From NCBI RefSeq assembly GCF_012926615.1, contig NZ_JABBNU010000011.1, positions 62,001-126,000 on the forward strand: 64,000 nucleotides of DNA, read 5' to 3'. Both the position numbers and the translations under genes were made by a program. Of the stretch, positions 17,077 through 26,566 are shown one piece after another. This DNA is from Marinigracilibium pacificum (GTDB lineage Bacteria; Bacteroidota; Bacteroidia; Cytophagales; Cyclobacteriaceae). Each line of letters starts with the position of its first letter. Position 1 is the stretch's first letter. A model generated the notes under the pieces. It had not been told where the DNA came from. It was given only the letters and a program-made list of their open reading frames with translations, and searched no databases.

Positions 17077-17469
17077 TAAATTGAATCAAATTGTTGGTTG
17101 ATATCCCTTACAATTGCTGGCCTGGTATTAAAGCATTATTATTTTTAGAATTGAAGTTAGCAAAAAATAGCCTCAACAAATTCCATTAAAAATTATAAAA
17201 TATCTTGAATGAGTATAATTGCTGCTAATATCCTAAATACTTTTTTAAGAATCAAATTTGGTTGTAAAATATTTCAAATATTTATAGGTATCTGACAATT
17301 TCTTAGCAGAGGTAGGTCTGTAAATGTGATTTTTATTATCGTTAATAAGCTATAATGATGTGCGTTAGACGGCTTTGTATGAGCCTGATTATCAGATAAG
17401 AGGGGGAGGGGATTCAAGACATATTTAATTCAAAATCTAATTCAGAATTAAATATGTCTTGATTTAAAT
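17077..17469. other. Intergenic region with an odd G-rich island
   Basis: Most of these 393 bases are plain AT-rich sequence without a convincing ORF. The stretch at about 17356-17411 stands out: it is richer in G and C than its surroundings, contains two small hairpins (GGCT-7-AGCC and CTGATTATCAG) and ends in GAGGGGGAGGGG. A perfect 18-bp inverted repeat follows at 17414-17462. The island may be a remnant of a mobile element or a structured RNA; I cannot assign it. Confidence 0.4.
17414..17462 (-). repeat. Perfect 18-bp inverted repeat
   Basis: TCAAGACATATTTAATTC (17414-17431) pairs without mismatch with GAATTAAATATGTCTTGA (17445-17462) across 13 bases. It starts 8 bases downstream of the stop codon of the minus-strand thioredoxin-like gene. 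On that strand it would form a strong 3' hairpin but has no T run after it, so it may protect the mRNA end or be part of a mobile-element remnant. Confidence 0.6.
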
Positions 17470-18363
17470 TTAAGGATTCATATTTTCAAGTTCTTCAAGT
17501 TTGCTTTTTGCATTCTCGTTGTCCGCATCTAACTCAAGAACTTTATTATAAAACTGTTTCGCAATATCGTAATTTCCGGCAATCATATTTGCTTCTGCAT
17601 AGCTATCGTATACGTTTGGTTCGTATGGAAATATAAATGTATTAAACAGGAATACAGTTAAAGCCTCATCAATCCGGCCTGCATCTAATAAAACGTATCC
17701 TAATGTGTTTAATTCCCTCGATTTACCAGATTTATAGTAGCATTCAATTACATGCTTTCTCCTCTCGTTGTCTATTTCTTCAAGTGTGTTATTTTCAAAG
17801 AGATCCAACATATAGTTTGCAGCTCTGTAATTTGGATTTGATGGATAGCCAAGTGCAATCTGAGCCAGATCAGTTTCCAGATCATTCACCGGATATTCTA
17901 CTATGCGCGCAATTTCATTTTCATTATTACGAAATATGAAAGTAGGTACCCTATGAATTTTTAACCCTTTTTCTTCTTGATTTGGACCTTGTTTATATTT
18001 TCCTTCAACCCCATTATCATATAATGCAATTAGTTTTAGGTTACTTTCTTTAAGTCCTAATTCCCTCCATAGTTTAATGAATTTTGGAACATAGTTTTGA
18101 CTATCACCACACCAACTACCGAAGTAAATTTCTACTTTAGTATCATTTAATTTACTGGCCCATTCAGTATCTTTTTCTGAAAGGGTAAATTCTTCAGCGC
18201 TAGAAAGGTACCAGAAAGAATATGTTGTGTCCGTTTCCAGCATTTTAATTGGGATTTCTCCGATAAGGTGCTTTTCTCCTTTTTCATTGGTATAAGTTAA
18301 ATTCTCTTGCGAGATAATAGGGAGAGAAAATAAAATTAGTGTTAGTGTGAGTAATTTTTTCAT
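17470..18363 (-). CDS. Secreted thioredoxin-fold protein (CxxS) with TPR tail
   Basis: A protein of 297 residues with a signal peptide (about 1-18, ending SQE). Residues about 55-160 form a thioredoxin fold, with the active-site region YFGSWCGDSQNY and the cis-proline loop HRVPTFIF. The active site is CGDS, so the second cysteine of CxxC is replaced by serine; such monothiol forms act as isomerases or binding proteins more often than as disulfide reductants. Residues about 200-295 contain tetratricopeptide-like helices (EALTVFLFNTFIFPYEPNVY, then NYDIAKQFYNKVLELDADNE). It probably works in the periplasm. Single gene; client proteins are unknown. Confidence 0.8.
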   Translation of the reverse strand: MKKLLTLTLILFSLPIISQENLTYTNEKGEKHLIGEIPIKMLETDTTYSFWYLSSAEEFTLSEKDTEWASKLNDTKVEIYFGSWCGDSQNYVPKFIKLWRELGLKESNLKLIALYDNGVEGKYKQGPNQEEKGLKIHRVPTFIFRNNENEIARIVEYPVNDLETDLAQIALGYPSNPNYRAANYMLDLFENNTLEEIDNERRKHVIECYYKSGKSRELNTLGYVLLDAGRIDEALTVFLFNTFIFPYEPNVYDSYAEANMIAGNYDIAKQFYNKVLELDADNENAKSKLEELENMNP

Positions 18364-18555
18364 ATGGTTGATTATGATTTTTAGGTAATCTTAATCAATC
18401 ACCTTTACTATCAATAGTATTATTTGTTAATAAACTATAAATAATCTATGAGTTTAATTTTTTTAATTCATTCACTTTAAATAACTATTGACTAAATAGT
18501 TCTCTGCAGAAAATTTGTTTATTAATTGATAGGTAAAATAGAATAAAGTGGTAAA

Positions 18556-18822
18556 CTAAAAAGTTCTTCCCATAAAAAATAATAAAGCAGAAATTGTTCC
18601 TAATGCAGTTATTATTCCACCAACAATTAATTTTGTTCGTTCAATATTTTTTAATTCGGCTTCAGCTTTTCGTTGTAACTGAGAGTCGATGTATCGGATA
18701 ATTGCTTTGATGTCTTGTTCATCTAAGCCCTTTTTTATCATATCTTCTCTAACTAAATCCAAATCAAAATCAGGATTTTTAGCTTGGCTTAAATAGTCTT
18801 CTATAAGTTTTGCTTTATTCAT
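18556..18822 (-). CDS. Small membrane protein, 88 residues
   Basis: The start is placed at the ATG at 18822 because MNKAKLIEDYLSQA begins the charged, protein-like part; the 17 codons upstream are AT-rich and look untranslated. The N-terminal 60 residues are helical and acidic-basic mixed, with LDEQDIKAIIRYIDSQLQRK, and a single membrane helix follows (about 63-83, IVGGIITALGTISALLFF). This suggests a tail-anchored or membrane-bound small protein with a cytoplasmic helical domain. The family is not recognised. Confidence 0.6.
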   Translation of the reverse strand: MNKAKLIEDYLSQAKNPDFDLDLVREDMIKKGLDEQDIKAIIRYIDSQLQRKAEAELKNIERTKLIVGGIITALGTISALLFFMGRTF

Positions 18823-18922
18823 TATTGATAAAGTGATAAAAATAAATTGGATTCTAAAATAGGTGACTACCACAAAAAATCAAAATGAAAATTTTCATAT
18901 TATCAATTACTTAAATTATAAA

Positions 18923-20053
18923 TCAGAGATTGTCTTTATATAAAATCATTATTGAGTCTATTACAGCTTCCTCAAATCCTGAGTAATTCTTTTTATAATT
19001 TATTAGTATCTTTTCAAAAATCGGGATGTAGATGAATTGTCTTTTTTCCAGATAGTCTTTTCTTAAGACATTGTATTCATTTATAGTGGTGTTGTTTTTG
19101 GCTATTATTAACTCTACTGTTCTAATAATATGCTCATTTATTACGGTATTCCAATTATTGTATCCTTGGTCATACATTTGTTCTTTAATAGGAGTCATTA
19201 AATGGGAGGTAGCATTAATCAGTGAGTCTGGTATTGATGCCCACGCTTTATGAATAAAAGAGTGACCAAATTCATGAATACTCAGTTCTCTTAATTTTAT
19301 TTCATTTTTAAATCCCATATTTAACGAATCTGGGTTTGAAATAACTTGAAAGTCTAAAGCACCAAAGACATTGCATATTCCTCCATCCGGATATTTTAGG
19401 CCAAACCCCATAGTTTTTGGTAATGTCAGACTAGGTATAAGGTGATATGAATTATATTCATTTGAAAAGTAGTTTTCCAGACTTGAAATGAAATCATACT
19501 TTGGTTTAGTCTGTTCAATTTCGGTGATGGCTTTCTGATAAAAAAAATCACATTCGTTTAGATACTGATCAAAATTTATTTCTTCGTAAAACTCATTAAG
19601 TTCTGAAAGAAATATTGATGCATTTTGGTAGGCTGAAACTGAATCTTTATCAATAGAAAAATCAATATAAAATTGAAGAGGTAGATCAGAAGGTATATCT
19701 GCATTTGGGAAATCCTGAACTCTTATCAATAGGTTTAGAATCTTATCAAGCCATAAATGGTTGGCTACAGAAATGGCCTTTTGTAAGTGTTCAGAATTGA
19801 ATTTGGAGTGGTATTTTTTATAAAATGAATAACCGTAATTATGCCATTCTTTTTTAGGAATCTCCTTTCCATTTATGTTAATAGTCTTGTCTTCAATCCC
19901 TTCAGTTTCAAAACCAATGAAATAAATGAATCCAATGAATTCGACATTTTTTTCAAAATGGATTTTTAGCTTTGGATTAGTGATGTTTTTCTCCTGGGCA
20001 ATTGATGATAAGCTGCAAAAAATAAAAATAATTATTTGTAGTAATGGTTTCAT
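18923..20053 (-). CDS. Putative secreted zinc metallopeptidase (DUF4932-like)
   Basis: A protein of 376 residues with a signal peptide (about 1-19, ending SIAQ). The key feature is SIHEFGHSF, an HExxH zincin motif with His260, Glu261 and His264. A conserved-looking NEHIIRTVE about 60 residues later could give the third zinc ligand. The upstream GICNVFGALD segment fits the fold of DUF4932 proteins, which are predicted metallopeptidases. Activity and substrate are unproven. The protein should act in the periplasm or outside. It stands alone between a small membrane protein gene and an AraC-type regulator gene on the same strand. Confidence 0.7.
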   Translation of the reverse strand: MKPLLQIIIFIFCSLSSIAQEKNITNPKLKIHFEKNVEFIGFIYFIGFETEGIEDKTININGKEIPKKEWHNYGYSFYKKYHSKFNSEHLQKAISVANHLWLDKILNLLIRVQDFPNADIPSDLPLQFYIDFSIDKDSVSAYQNASIFLSELNEFYEEINFDQYLNECDFFYQKAITEIEQTKPKYDFISSLENYFSNEYNSYHLIPSLTLPKTMGFGLKYPDGGICNVFGALDFQVISNPDSLNMGFKNEIKLRELSIHEFGHSFIHKAWASIPDSLINATSHLMTPIKEQMYDQGYNNWNTVINEHIIRTVELIIAKNNTTINEYNVLRKDYLEKRQFIYIPIFEKILINYKKNYSGFEEAVIDSIMILYKDNL

Positions 20054-20136
20054 AATGTGAAATGTTTTTTGCCAAATAAGCGTCTAATTTCATTTCGCAT
20101 CGACCTGAAACACGTTTTCATACCTCCTGAATCATG

Positions 20137-21249
20137 TTATTGGACTTCTTTTTTGTTAGGGTCAGGGTTAAAGTACTCTTTAGGGCTCTTTCCTTTGATA
20201 TCTTTAAAGGCTTGATTAAAAGAAGACTTGGAATTAAATCCAGCATCCATAGCAATTCCAAGTAGTGTTTTATTTTTTAATTCACCATTGTTTATTTTTT
20301 CTATTACTTCATTGATTCGATGGTGGTTAATGTATCTTCTGAAATCCGTACCATAATATGTGTTTATCAATTCTGAAAGATCTCTTGATTTTATATTAAG
20401 TTGTTCTGCTGCATTTTTAATAGTAAGCCTGGGTTGTAAATAGATCTTTCTGGAAGTGAATTCTTCATTTATTCTTCCCATCTCTGTTCTTGCTTCAATT
20501 GAACTATCTGCAAAAGATGTTGTTCTGATTAGAATTGGCGGGAGGTCAAAAAAATCAGGACTGAAAAAGGATATGTAGCCTAAAGCAAAAATGATCAGGC
20601 AAAGTAATAATACCGAATAACTGAATAGGGGCAAGTTAATTACTGCTTCAAGAAACCAGAATATGGTAATTAATACCAGGATGAGATAGAATACAGATAT
20701 TTTGATCAGGTGTTGATATGATTTGGTGCCAGGAATAGTTTTTATTGAATTACGTAGCGCATTAATATCTATTCCATTTATAAAAAGAACAATTATAACT
20801 GACAATAAAGGGAGCAATTCTGTAAACCAAAACCATAAGGAGTTTCTGAATAATGATATTTGACTGCCTGAATATTTATTGAAGAAATAGGAGCCAAACT
20901 CTGAAATGATTTCGATAATAGAAGGTATAAATAATAATTTGTGCCAACCTTCAATCTTAAATTTTGCTTTGGTAGTTAGTTTTCCAAAAAGAAAAAGAGC
21001 CGGAGGGATAATTAAGAAAGATGAAAAAACCCAAAATGGAAAAATATCCGGATCATTAGTTCTTTTTGTAATTACAGCCCAACCGGTTAAAATTTCCAGA
21101 GCAAACACTAAGGTTATCAACCCCAGGAATAGGTTTTGTTTCTTTTTAAGTACTCCGGAAGTGATTAAACCAAGACTCAAAATTATGCCCTGACTTCCTG
21201 AAATTAATAATATGGTTTGAAATTCAGACAAATTATAGATACTTTTCAA
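20137..21249 (-). CDS. Membrane-bound AraC-family transcriptional regulator
   Basis: A protein of 370 residues. The first 235 residues contain about seven hydrophobic helices, and the last 110 form an AraC-type double helix-turn-helix. The DNA-binding part includes LTIKNAAEQLNIKSRDLSEL (first helix-turn-helix) and LLGIAMDAGFNSKSSFNQAF followed by KGKSPKEYF, the usual second half. This membrane-AraC layout is frequent in Bacteroidota and suggests a sensor that binds DNA from the membrane. The target is unknown; the nearest candidates are the LytTR pair and the flanking hypotheticals. Confidence 0.88.
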   Translation of the reverse strand: MKSIYNLSEFQTILLISGSQGIILSLGLITSGVLKKKQNLFLGLITLVFALEILTGWAVITKRTNDPDIFPFWVFSSFLIIPPALFLFGKLTTKAKFKIEGWHKLLFIPSIIEIISEFGSYFFNKYSGSQISLFRNSLWFWFTELLPLLSVIIVLFINGIDINALRNSIKTIPGTKSYQHLIKISVFYLILVLITIFWFLEAVINLPLFSYSVLLLCLIIFALGYISFFSPDFFDLPPILIRTTSFADSSIEARTEMGRINEEFTSRKIYLQPRLTIKNAAEQLNIKSRDLSELINTYYGTDFRRYINHHRINEVIEKINNGELKNKTLLGIAMDAGFNSKSSFNQAFKDIKGKSPKEYFNPDPNKKEVQ

Positions 21250-21356
21250 ATTGAAAAATACTCAATAATTGATAACTATATTATTTTCCTAATTTTAATT
21301 TTTGGTTGGCTAGAGAATCATCTTAATAAAATTATTGTAATTTAAATTTAAACATA

Positions 21357-22049
21357 TTACCCCAACAACCTTTCTTTAACTTCCTTAATGAAATTTCTTC
21401 CTACAGGTATATGTTGCCTCCCTATCAATAACATATTTCCTTCCATTTCATCTACTTTAGACATGTTTGCAATAAAACTTTTATGTACTCTGTAAAAATC
21501 ATGAGATGGGAGTATTTCACTTACTGTGTTTAAATTATGATGTGTAATAAGGCTTTTATCAGGTGTTACTATTCTGATATAATCCTTAAGACTTTCAATC
21601 CACATTATCTCATCAAAAAAGACTTTAACTTGCTTTTTGTTTACTTTAAAGAATGTAAATTCAGCAACATCTTCTTTATCTTGCTCTCCTGATCTTGACG
21701 AATAGGCTTTTCTAATTCTTTCTACAGAATCCATAAATCTACTCATGGAAATAGGCTTAACAAGGTAATCTAATACTTCCAGCTCAAACCCTTCAACTGC
21801 ATATTCCTTATAAGCAGTTGTTAATACGACTAATGGTTTACTTTTTAGAGTTCTGAGAAGATCCAGGCCACTTAATTCAGGTATATTGATATCCAGAAAT
21901 AAGACATCAATTTTTTCGTGTTGAAGAATATTATAAGCTTCAAGTGCATTGTCTGATGTTTTTACGATCTCCAGATCATCAACATGCTCAATAAATCGTT
22001 CAATTATCTTTACTGCAAGAGGTTCATCGTCTACAATTAGGCACTTCAT
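21357..22049 (-). CDS. LytTR-family response regulator
   Basis: A response regulator of 230 residues. The receiver domain (1-120) has the acidic pair Asp7-Asp8, the phospho-acceptor Asp53 in LFLDINIPE and Lys102 in LVKP. The LytTR DNA-binding domain (about 130-230) has the motif YRVHKSFIANM and the end IPVGRNFIKEV. The start codon overlaps the stop of the histidine kinase gene by four bases (ATGA), so both are co-translated. The pair is transcribed away from susC, and its most likely job is to control the adjacent glycan utilisation genes, which is inferred from position. Confidence 0.93.
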   Translation of the reverse strand: MKCLIVDDEPLAVKIIERFIEHVDDLEIVKTSDNALEAYNILQHEKIDVLFLDINIPELSGLDLLRTLKSKPLVVLTTAYKEYAVEGFELEVLDYLVKPISMSRFMDSVERIRKAYSSRSGEQDKEDVAEFTFFKVNKKQVKVFFDEIMWIESLKDYIRIVTPDKSLITHHNLNTVSEILPSHDFYRVHKSFIANMSKVDEMEGNMLLIGRQHIPVGRNFIKEVKERLLG

Positions 22050-23083
22050 TTTCTTTTTAACGGTATTTTTAATCTTAAAAAATAGGTTTGCTGATCTTCT
22101 TTTATATCGAGTGAATAATTTTTGCTAAATAATAATTCAAGGCGTTTACGGACATTTTCATTGCCAACACCACCAACTTCAATTGCTGATGATTTTAACT
22201 TTTGCTTAAAATTATGTGATTTAAATATCAAATGGTTATCTGTTACCTCAATTGTTATTTTAATTGGTATCATCCCCTCATTGTTTTTACCGGCATGCTT
22301 AAAGGAATTTTCTATAAAAGGTAATAAAGTTAGTGGTGGAATTAAATCACTTTCATTTCCTTCGGTTCGCGAATAGTTAAGACTTAATTTATCACCATAT
22401 CTTAATTTTACCAGTTCAACATAATTATCAAGTTGATCAAAAGCATTATTTGTTGATACAAATTCTTCTTGAGAACCATATATAACATACCTCATCAAAT
22501 CGGATAGCCTGATTATCATATCAGCAGCTTTGTCAGACTTTACTAGAACAAGAGAGTATAAATTGTTGAGTGTATTAAAGAAAAAGTGTGGTTGAATCTG
22601 AGATTGTAAAAAAGCCATTTCGGCCTGCATCTTCAGACGTTCTAATTCTCTTGTTTTCTTTTGAAAATTCACCCAGTCGACTCCTAATTTTAACGCAGTT
22701 GTCAATCCTACCACATAAAGTTCACCAATAAACACTGCAAGGATATAATTGCCTCCAAATAATTCAGCTGGTTGACCCGATTCTTTCCATATTTCTGTAG
22801 TTACAAATTCATAAGTAATAACAATTCTGATTATTGAAATGACCAGTGTTGATAACATCAGAAATATAAAATACCATCCCCAATATTTAGGGATCAACCT
22901 TGGAAGCAGAAAATACAAGTTAAAGTAAACAAGTATAATATGTAAGGGGAACTCAACCAGATTTGACTCTAATGAGTATTGATAATCATCAAAATATGAT
23001 CCCCATCTGATCAAATTAAAAGTAAAATAGATCAGCCAAAAAATAGTATGTTGTACCCAAGTTGTCTTTAAAAAGTCCTTCAT
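22046..23083 (-). CDS. LytS-type sensor histidine kinase
   Basis: An inner-membrane sensor kinase of the His_kinase (PF06580) class. The start is set at the ATG at 23083 (MKDFLKTTWVQH), because this is how Bacteroidota relatives usually begin just before the first helix; the frame is open up to an ATG at 23155, which adds 24 residues. Four hydrophobic helices span roughly the first 140 residues. The phospho-acceptor histidine is in QIQPHFFFN, His190 when counted from 23155. The ATPase part has LLPFIENSFKHA (N box) and GGVGNENVRKRL (G box). It has no extracytoplasmic sensor domain, so the signal is unclear. Confidence 0.9.
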   Translation of the reverse strand: MKDFLKTTWVQHTIFWLIYFTFNLIRWGSYFDDYQYSLESNLVEFPLHIILVYFNLYFLLPRLIPKYWGWYFIFLMLSTLVISIIRIVITYEFVTTEIWKESGQPAELFGGNYILAVFIGELYVVGLTTALKLGVDWVNFQKKTRELERLKMQAEMAFLQSQIQPHFFFNTLNNLYSLVLVKSDKAADMIIRLSDLMRYVIYGSQEEFVSTNNAFDQLDNYVELVKLRYGDKLSLNYSRTEGNESDLIPPLTLLPFIENSFKHAGKNNEGMIPIKITIEVTDNHLIFKSHNFKQKLKSSAIEVGGVGNENVRKRLELLFSKNYSLDIKEDQQTYFLRLKIPLKRK

Positions 23084-23415
23084 CGAAGATTCTTTTGTAA
23101 GATTATTTCCAAGGGTAAGATAATTGGAAAATGTCATCTTTCTAAAAATTAGCAAGAAGGAATATGTATATTTTATCTGTTAACAGAAAAGTTTTTTATC
23201 TATACTGTTCTATTTTGTAGCTGAAGTGTATTTTGCACTATTTTTTAAGTTCGCAATCGGTTGAAATGTTGTTTAGCGAATAGAATTGCAGTTTAGATAA
23301 TTTTTTAAGCAGGTTGGCGAATAAATTTTTTGTCTGTTTTTTCTCCTTCTATATTGGTTTTGAAGCAAAAATGAAAAAGCGTCTTTTTCTTCTAAAACCT
23401 AAAACACAAATACCA

Positions 23416-26400
23416 ATGAAAAAATTATATTTAATGTGGGTAATGGTTATTCTGACCTCCCTGACTGCCTGGGCTCAGTCTACTGTAACAGGTACAGTCA
23501 AAGATCTGTCAGATAATAGTGCCATACCCGGAGCCAATGTTCTTATTAAAGGAACAACCCAGGGCAATGTCACTGATATTAATGGGAAATTTTCTATCAG
23601 TGTACCATCGACAGATGTCATATTAGTTGTTTCGTATGTAGGTTATGAATCTCTTGAGGTACCATTAAATGGTAGAACATCTCTTGAAGTTAGCCTTAAC
23701 CCTTCAATTGAGCAGTTATCTGAAGTTATTGTTACTGCTTATGGTATTGAGAAAGAGACTAAATCATTAGGATACTCTGTTTCTCAATTAGAAAGCAAAC
23801 AACTAAACTTAGTTAAAGAAACCAATGTTGTTAACAGTTTGAGCGGTCGCGTAGCTGGTGTTCAGGTTTCACGTACCGCTTCTGGTCCTGCCGGATCATC
23901 TAGAGTGGTAATTAGAGGAAACAACTCTTTAGTAGGAAATAACCAACCGCTTTATGTTGTTGATGGAGTACCTATTGATAACCAAAATCTTGATGCTGCC
24001 GGACGATGGGGTGGTATAGATTACGGTGATGGAATCGGTGATATCAGCGCTGATGATATTGAGTCTGTTACTGTATTAAAAGGACCAAATGCTGCTGCCT
24101 TGTATGGAGCTCGAGCTGCTAATGGTGTAATTCAGATTACTACAAAGTCTGGAGGTAAAAAGCCTGGAGTAGGAATTGATTTCACATCAACCTACACATT
24201 GGATCAGATAATGATTTCTCCTGAATATCAAAATGAATACGGAGCTGGAACAGGTGGAGCAGCGCCAACATCAGCAGAAGAATACCTTGCACTAGGTACA
24301 AATGGTGTTGGTACAAGCTGGGGAGCGCCAATGAACGGTCAAACTATAACTTATTGGGATGGTGAGCAAAGAGCATATTCAGCTCAACCGGATAATTTTA
24401 AGGATTTCTGGGAAACTGGTCAGACATTTACCAATACTCTTGCTTTTTCAGGAGGAAATGAAACTTCTGCATTCAGAGTTAGTCTTACCCGTATGGATAA
24501 CGAGTCAATCTTACCTAACAGTAAGTTTGACAGAACATCGATTACAGCTAAAGGAAATACTTACCTGAATGATCGATTAAATGTTGCTGCAAAATTTACT
24601 TACATTAGAAATAATGCAGAAAACAGAGCGAATCTAGCTGATATCATGGAAAACCCTGTAAACGGTCTGATTTGGATGCCTAGAAATGAAGAGCTTTCAA
24701 ACTTACTTCCTTATGAAGGTGAAGACGGATTGCAAAGACTATATACTTCAGAAACATTTAGATTAAATCCTTACTGGGCTGTTGAGAAAAACGGTAACCA
24801 TGATTCGAAAAACAGAATATTAAGTTATGTAAAGCTTAAATATGAATTAACCGACTGGTTAAAAGCTGAAGTTGTTTCTGGAATGGATTGGTATACTTCA
24901 AAGCGATTCAGATATGTTTCTAAGGGAACAAGATATCGCTTGAATGGAGAGATCCAGCAAAACTTATATGAAGTTCAGGAATTTAATAATATGTTCTTGT
25001 TAAATTCTTCTCATAATTTAACTGAAGGTCTAAGCCTTAAAACAGTAGTTGGTGGAAATATTCTTAGACAAAATGTAGAGCAGTTTGGTGCTTATGGAAC
25101 CAACCTTGCAGTTGATGGTTTCTATCACTTAAGTAACGCAGGGTCTGTTACATTCACTCCAAATACTTTTGAGAAAGAGATTTGGTCATTATTTGGACAG
25201 GCTAGTTTTGACTATAATGGATACCTTTTCCTTGATATAACAGGAAGAAATGATTGGTCTTCGACTCTACCAATAGATAATAATGACTTTTTCTACCCTT
25301 CAGTATCAGCAGGTTTCATTTTCAGTGAAGCATTCAATCTTTATAACGACTTCTTTAATTATGGTAAAGTGAGAGCTTCATGGGCTAAGGTAGGTAATGA
25401 TACTAGTCCTTATCAATTAGCGTCTTCTTTTGGTTCGATGGGTAGTCATGCTGGTGCTTCTATGTATGGAATTGGTCCATATCTTGATCAGTATGTTCCA
25501 AATCAGACAATACCAAACTTTAGTTTAATACCTGAACTTACAAAAAGTATTGAAGCTGGTATTGACCTTGTGTTCTTTAAAGACAGATTGGATATCAACT
25601 TCACTTATTACAAATCGAATACTGAGAATCAGATTTTGCCTACTACTGTTTCTAGCACAACAGGATTTGGAAACGCTCTTATCAATGCTGGTGAAATGGA
25701 AAATAGTGGTTATGAAGCAAGTATAAACGGAGCAATCATTAAAAGTGGTGATTTTTCAGTTAACCTAGGCTTAAGATTTGCAAAAAACAAAAACAAAGTA
25801 ATTTCTCTTGTTGATAATCTTGATCAGCTTTTATTGGGCGCTGATAGAGGAATTTCAGTGGTTGCTTCTCCAGGAAACCCATACGGAGATCTTATGGGGT
25901 ATGATTTCCTAAGAGATGACAATGGAAATGTAGTTGTTGGAGATGATGGAATTCCATTGAGAACTGAAGGAATTGTTGTTCTTGGTAATATTAATCCGGA
26001 TTGGATTGGTGGTCTTACGGTAGGTATATCTTATAAAAACTTCAGATTTAACTCATTGATTGACATGAGAAAAGGAGGGGATATTTATTCGATTACTAAC
26101 AGATATCTTCATTCTAATGGAAATCATGAAAATACACTTGAAGGAAGAGCAGAGTGGTATGCCGGTACAGGTGGTTATTTAGTTGATGGAGTAACAGAAG
26201 GTGGAGCTGTTAATACAGTTGCAGTTGATCCGGAAGTTTATTGGTCAAGCCTGGCTAGAGATGGACAGCCAACTTCCATTGATGCACCATTTGTTTATGA
26301 TGGAACATTCATTAAGATGCGTGAAATGAGTCTTACTTATTCTTTCCCTGCATCATTTATTGAAGGATCGTTTTTAGAAGCTCTTGATGTATCTCTTGTA

Positions 26401-26544
26401 GGTAGAAACTTGTTCTTTTTCAAGAATAATGTTCCTGGAGTTCATCCTGAATCATCTTTCAACAGTGGAAATGCCGGTGGTCGTGAATCAGCTTCCTTCC
26501 CTGCATACAGAAGTTATGGTGTGACATTAAACTTATCATTTTAA
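23416..26544 (+). CDS. SusC/RagA-family TonB-linked outer membrane transporter
   Basis: An outer-membrane glycan importer of about 1043 residues. The start is placed at 23416 because MKKLYLMWVMVILTSLTAWAQ is a clean signal peptide; ATGs at 23371 and 23314 would add 15 or 34 residues. A carboxypeptidase-D-like regulatory domain follows (TGTVKDLSDNSAIPGANV), then the SusC signature region near VIVTAYGIEKETKSLGYS, the plug (about 115-240, with PLYVVDGVPIDN) and the 22-strand barrel to the end. Together with SusD downstream it forms the import complex at the cell surface. The neighbouring GH20 and NagB genes point to GlcNAc-containing substrates. No FecI-type N-terminal signalling domain is seen, in line with LytTR control. 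Confidence 0.95.
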   Translation: MKKLYLMWVMVILTSLTAWAQSTVTGTVKDLSDNSAIPGANVLIKGTTQGNVTDINGKFSISVPSTDVILVVSYVGYESLEVPLNGRTSLEVSLNPSIEQLSEVIVTAYGIEKETKSLGYSVSQLESKQLNLVKETNVVNSLSGRVAGVQVSRTASGPAGSSRVVIRGNNSLVGNNQPLYVVDGVPIDNQNLDAAGRWGGIDYGDGIGDISADDIESVTVLKGPNAAALYGARAANGVIQITTKSGGKKPGVGIDFTSTYTLDQIMISPEYQNEYGAGTGGAAPTSAEEYLALGTNGVGTSWGAPMNGQTITYWDGEQRAYSAQPDNFKDFWETGQTFTNTLAFSGGNETSAFRVSLTRMDNESILPNSKFDRTSITAKGNTYLNDRLNVAAKFTYIRNNAENRANLADIMENPVNGLIWMPRNEELSNLLPYEGEDGLQRLYTSETFRLNPYWAVEKNGNHDSKNRILSYVKLKYELTDWLKAEVVSGMDWYTSKRFRYVSKGTRYRLNGEIQQNLYEVQEFNNMFLLNSSHNLTEGLSLKTVVGGNILRQNVEQFGAYGTNLAVDGFYHLSNAGSVTFTPNTFEKEIWSLFGQASFDYNGYLFLDITGRNDWSSTLPIDNNDFFYPSVSAGFIFSEAFNLYNDFFNYGKVRASWAKVGNDTSPYQLASSFGSMGSHAGASMYGIGPYLDQYVPNQTIPNFSLIPELTKSIEAGIDLVFFKDRLDINFTYYKSNTENQILPTTVSSTTGFGNALINAGEMENSGYEASINGAIIKSGDFSVNLGLRFAKNKNKVISLVDNLDQLLLGADRGISVVASPGNPYGDLMGYDFLRDDNGNVVVGDDGIPLRTEGIVVLGNINPDWIGGLTVGISYKNFRFNSLIDMRKGGDIYSITNRYLHSNGNHENTLEGRAEWYAGTGGYLVDGVTEGGAVNTVAVDPEVYWSSLARDGQPTSIDAPFVYDGTFIKMREMSLTYSFPASFIEGSFLEALDVSLVGRNLFFFKNNVPGVHPESSFNSGNAGGRESASFPAYRSYGVTLNLSF

Positions 26545-26566
26545 TTCCAACCAAAGAATTTGAATT

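Noticed and set aside
17361-17369. GTTAGAC, which fits the integron attC half-site GTTRRRY
   Set aside because: No matching RYYYAAC half-site lies at the right distance and there is no integrase or cassette structure.
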